DNA of 64,000 bases from Segatella copri DSM 18205 (lineage in GTDB: Bacteria; Bacteroidota; Bacteroidia; Bacteroidales; Bacteroidaceae), in NCBI RefSeq assembly GCF_025151535.1, contig NZ_CP102288.1:1452501-1516500 (forward strand), given 5' to 3'. The translations under genes and the position numbers were made by a program. The notes beneath the pieces were generated by a model that did not search any database, was not told the DNA's origin, and worked only from the letters and a program-made list of their open reading frames with translations. Shown one piece after another: positions 62,249 to 64,000 of the stretch (its first letter is position 1; the number at the start of each line of letters is the position of its first letter).

Positions 62249-62656
62249 TTACTCCTTCCCCCACTCCTTTTTTACATCAAAGCAGGGGCAGGCTTTGTTG
62301 GCAAATTCATTATGACCATGAATCGTGGCTAATGGATATTCCTCCTTCAGCTGCTCGATGAGCGAGCGCATTGCCGCTTTCTGTTCTCGGGTTCTTGTAT
62401 CCTTCGGCTTGCCTTTCTTTGATAAGCCGCCGATGTAGCAAATGCCTATACTGATGGAATTATGTCCCTTGCAATGGGCGCCAACCTCCTCTATCGCACG
62501 GCCTACATGAATGCTGCCGTCACGATAAATCACGAAATGATAACCTATGCAACGCATTCCGCGCTCGCGGTGCCAGCGGTCAATATCCGCTACGGTGAAG
62601 TTGCGACCTTCCTTGGTCGCACTGCAATGAATGATGATTTCCTTTATCTTACGCAT
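62249..62656 (-). CDS. T7-lysozyme-like N-acetylmuramoyl-L-alanine amidase
   Basis: A 135-residue amidase without a signal peptide. Zinc and active-site positions match the T7 form: KEIIIHCSATKEG near residue 5, the Tyr in RCIGYHFVIYRDG near 37, and HGHNEFANKACPCFD near 114 with Lys before the zinc Cys. It cuts the peptide-sugar bond in peptidoglycan and, lacking a leader, probably needs a holin or lysis to reach the wall. It overlaps the DUF5675-like gene by 13 bp. This is the second copy of the amidase/DUF5675/DUF3987 style of module. Confidence 0.9.
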   Translation of the reverse strand: MRKIKEIIIHCSATKEGRNFTVADIDRWHRERGMRCIGYHFVIYRDGSIHVGRAIEEVGAHCKGHNSISIGICYIGGLSKKGKPKDTRTREQKAAMRSLIEQLKEEYPLATIHGHNEFANKACPCFDVKKEWGKE

Positions 62657-63138
62657 AATAATGATTTTACGGATGATTTGAAAGGTGATAAATACTTAAG
62701 CGGAATCGCATCAAAGCCCCAGTCTCTGATAACGAGCGTGATGTGCTCCCTGTTCCTGATTGCTTCATCCACCTTCTCGCAAAACTCCGAGAAGTATTCC
62801 TCAGAATGAAGCACAAGTCCTGAAATGTAGGATCTGCCCAGAATGATGCTGCCATACATTAATTTATAAGGGCCATTGCCTGGAACGAAGAACGGCTTGC
62901 GGATAACAGACTTCGGAACTCTGCCGTTTTCCTTCAGAATGACAGGCATGATTCTGCTCTTCTCATCATCCCTCAGAAACTTCGGGTTGGAAACCGGCAC
63001 AAGTGCCAGTCTGTAAGCATCAGCTTTCAGATAGCCCTGAGGACGCTCCAATGTTCCGCAGAAAAACTTACCGTTAATGACCATAGTGCCATCTACTCCC
63101 CATGGAGTGAAACGGCGGCGAAATATACAAATGTGCAT
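62644..63138 (-). CDS. DUF5675-like protein (second copy)
   Basis: A 164-residue protein with the order seen in the protein encoded at 27564-28070: an N-terminal basic beta strand (IFRRRFTPWGVDGTMVINGKF), a GTLERPQGYLKADAYRLAL strand, then GPYKLMYGSIILGRSYISGLVLHSEEYF and a helical tail. The sequence identity between the two is low, but the C-terminal blocks line up. Function unknown; family call from memory. It overlaps the amidase gene by 13 bp and follows the DUF3987 gene, parallel to the first module. Confidence 0.68.
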   Translation of the reverse strand: MHICIFRRRFTPWGVDGTMVINGKFFCGTLERPQGYLKADAYRLALVPVSNPKFLRDDEKSRIMPVILKENGRVPKSVIRKPFFVPGNGPYKLMYGSIILGRSYISGLVLHSEEYFSEFCEKVDEAIRNREHITLVIRDWGFDAIPLKYLSPFKSSVKSLLCVR

Positions 63139-63177
63139 GATAATTTACAATTAATAATGAATAATTGGTTTAAGGGT

Positions 63178-63244
63178 GGTCATTAAGGCTGGGTTCAGAC
63201 CCGAAAACCTTAATGACCCTTAATGACCTTGACCCTTAATGACA
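63178..63244. repeat. CCTTAATGAC iterons with an inverted copy
   Basis: CCTTAATGACC/A occurs three times in direct order at 63208-63218, 63218-63228 and 63234-63244. The reverse complement GGTCATTAAGG is at 63178-63188. A small hairpin GGGTTCAGACCC (63191-63202) sits between the inverted copies. The block lies between the DUF3987 and DUF5675-like genes. Confidence 0.85.
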
Positions 63245-63250
63245 CCCTCT

Positions 63251-64000
63251 TTAGACTGTAGGAGAAACTTTCTGATAGCGCATGTCAGGTAATACACAGA
63301 TTAACCCCTGACGTTTCCAGTTCTTTAGCATCTGTTTTACCGTCTCATGGGTGGCACTTGCTCCCTTAAGTGCAATGCTCTGCTGCTCTGCCTGTTCGAA
63401 GGTGAAGGTTACGTCCAGCCGCTCAAAGATGGAATCATTCTTACCTCTGCGACTTCTGTCGTAAGCAGACTGACTGCAATAATTCTTGGATGAGAAAGCA
63501 TCTTCTATTCGGCTACGGAAGAAATAGAGCGCATTATCCAGCTGGTAGTCAGCCAGTACATCAAAGACATTCAGCATGGTTGGTGTCTGCGTCTTTACGA
63601 GCATTCCCTTCCACAAATCAGGTGACTCCTTCAGCTGTTTCTCGGCTCCATTGAAACCATGCTTCTGAATCAGCGTTTCCAGAACCTTGCAGAGCATGAT
63701 GCAGGTCATCATTCTCATGGTGGTTGGACAGATACGGAAACGCTGGCGGGCTTTCACCTTGTCGTCATTTTTCATCGTTTCCAGTCTTATCTGTTCCAGC
63801 CATTCCCTACCCTTATCCTCCAGCTTGGGCAGAACCACCTCACCGGTCAGCAAAGGCAGAAGATGAGCTATCTGAATAATGCGGTCGCGCTGGCGTTCGT
63901 TCATTACATACATGTTGTCAGAAAGTGGAGTGAAGGTATTATCGGGCGTTTTTGCCACGATGATACGGCTCTGGAAACCATCCGTATAATTGCTTACCAC
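63251..64000 (-). CDS. DUF3987-type protein, C-terminal part (runs off the window)
   Basis: The last 249 residues of a larger protein whose start is beyond the right edge. FRICPTTMRMMTCIMLCKVLETLIQKHGF and the preceding IAHLLPLLTGEVVLPKLEDKGREWLEQIRL, followed by a winged-helix-like tail (KGASATHETVKQMLKNWKRQGLI), match the C-terminal half of DUF3987/helicase-like proteins, as in the gene at 29162-30625. The tail might contact DNA. It is the first visible gene of the second module in transcription order. Confidence 0.75.
   Translation of the reverse strand: MVSNYTDGFQSRIIVAKTPDNTFTPLSDNMYVMNERQRDRIIQIAHLLPLLTGEVVLPKLEDKGREWLEQIRLETMKNDDKVKARQRFRICPTTMRMMTCIMLCKVLETLIQKHGFNGAEKQLKESPDLWKGMLVKTQTPTMLNVFDVLADYQLDNALYFFRSRIEDAFSSKNYCSQSAYDRSRRGKNDSIFERLDVTFTFEQAEQQSIALKGASATHETVKQMLKNWKRQGLICVLPDMRYQKVSPTV

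Overview
The window looks like chromosomal DNA of a Bacteroidales bacterium close to Prevotella/Segatella. Evidence: promoters of the Bacteroidetes type (TTTG, 19-20 bp, TAnnTTTG) recur before genes; start codons follow A-rich leaders rather than Shine-Dalgarno sequences; a serine palmitoyltransferase, a BspA-type leucine-rich-repeat protein, an M64 peptidase and the Bacteroidales smalltalk/HU/DUF3987 gene set are present. The genus is inferred from gene content, not from an alignment.

Layout. 1-3180: minus-strand ribosomal operon (16S, spacer with a tRNA-like relic, 5' part of 23S). 3.5-10.5 kb: SulP anion transporter; an FAD oxidoreductase with an amino-acid ABC importer whose binding domain is fused to the permease in permuted order; a YfcE-like phosphoesterase with two small membrane genes. 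10.7-17.0 kb: threonine pathway (thrA, apgM-like putative homoserine kinase, thrC) and a D-2-hydroxyacid dehydrogenase. 17-25.6 kb: DUF4143 ATPase, sigma-factor relic, FecCD-type importer without a local ATPase gene, a 49-residue Cys/His-rich secreted peptide, a Rpn-like protein and a 1157-residue BspA-like protein. 26-35.2 kb is accessory: an AlbA/ATPase gene split by TGA, a DUF5675/primase/DUF3987 operon, two unrecognised genes, an iteron-like intergenic region, a decapitated ATPase, then smalltalk and HU genes. 35.4-62.2 kb is mainly housekeeping: DASS transporter, pantothenate kinase, anaerobic ribonucleotide reductase and activase, folK, muramidase, M64 peptidase, cytidine deaminase, lrgAB-type pair, cytidylate kinase-like protein, two tRNA-Pro genes, serine palmitoyltransferase opposite a lipid kinase, trmN6, lon-tgt-lptF, a DEAD-box helicase, ComEC and gdhA. 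62.2-64 kb: a second amidase/DUF5675/DUF3987 module that runs off the window.

The most unusual signals are non-coding. Six intergenic elements share terminal inverted repeats (TGAACTTTCGCA-like), fall into two body classes, and several are flanked by 7-8 bp direct repeats. No transposase lies within them, so they look like MITEs or REP-like elements. Period-7 simple repeats fill many gene junctions, including the rRNA spacer, and one lies in frame inside a coding sequence. A symmetrical region of 9-bp repeats around a 12-bp palindrome lies upstream of the primase/helicase cluster and could be an origin or control site.
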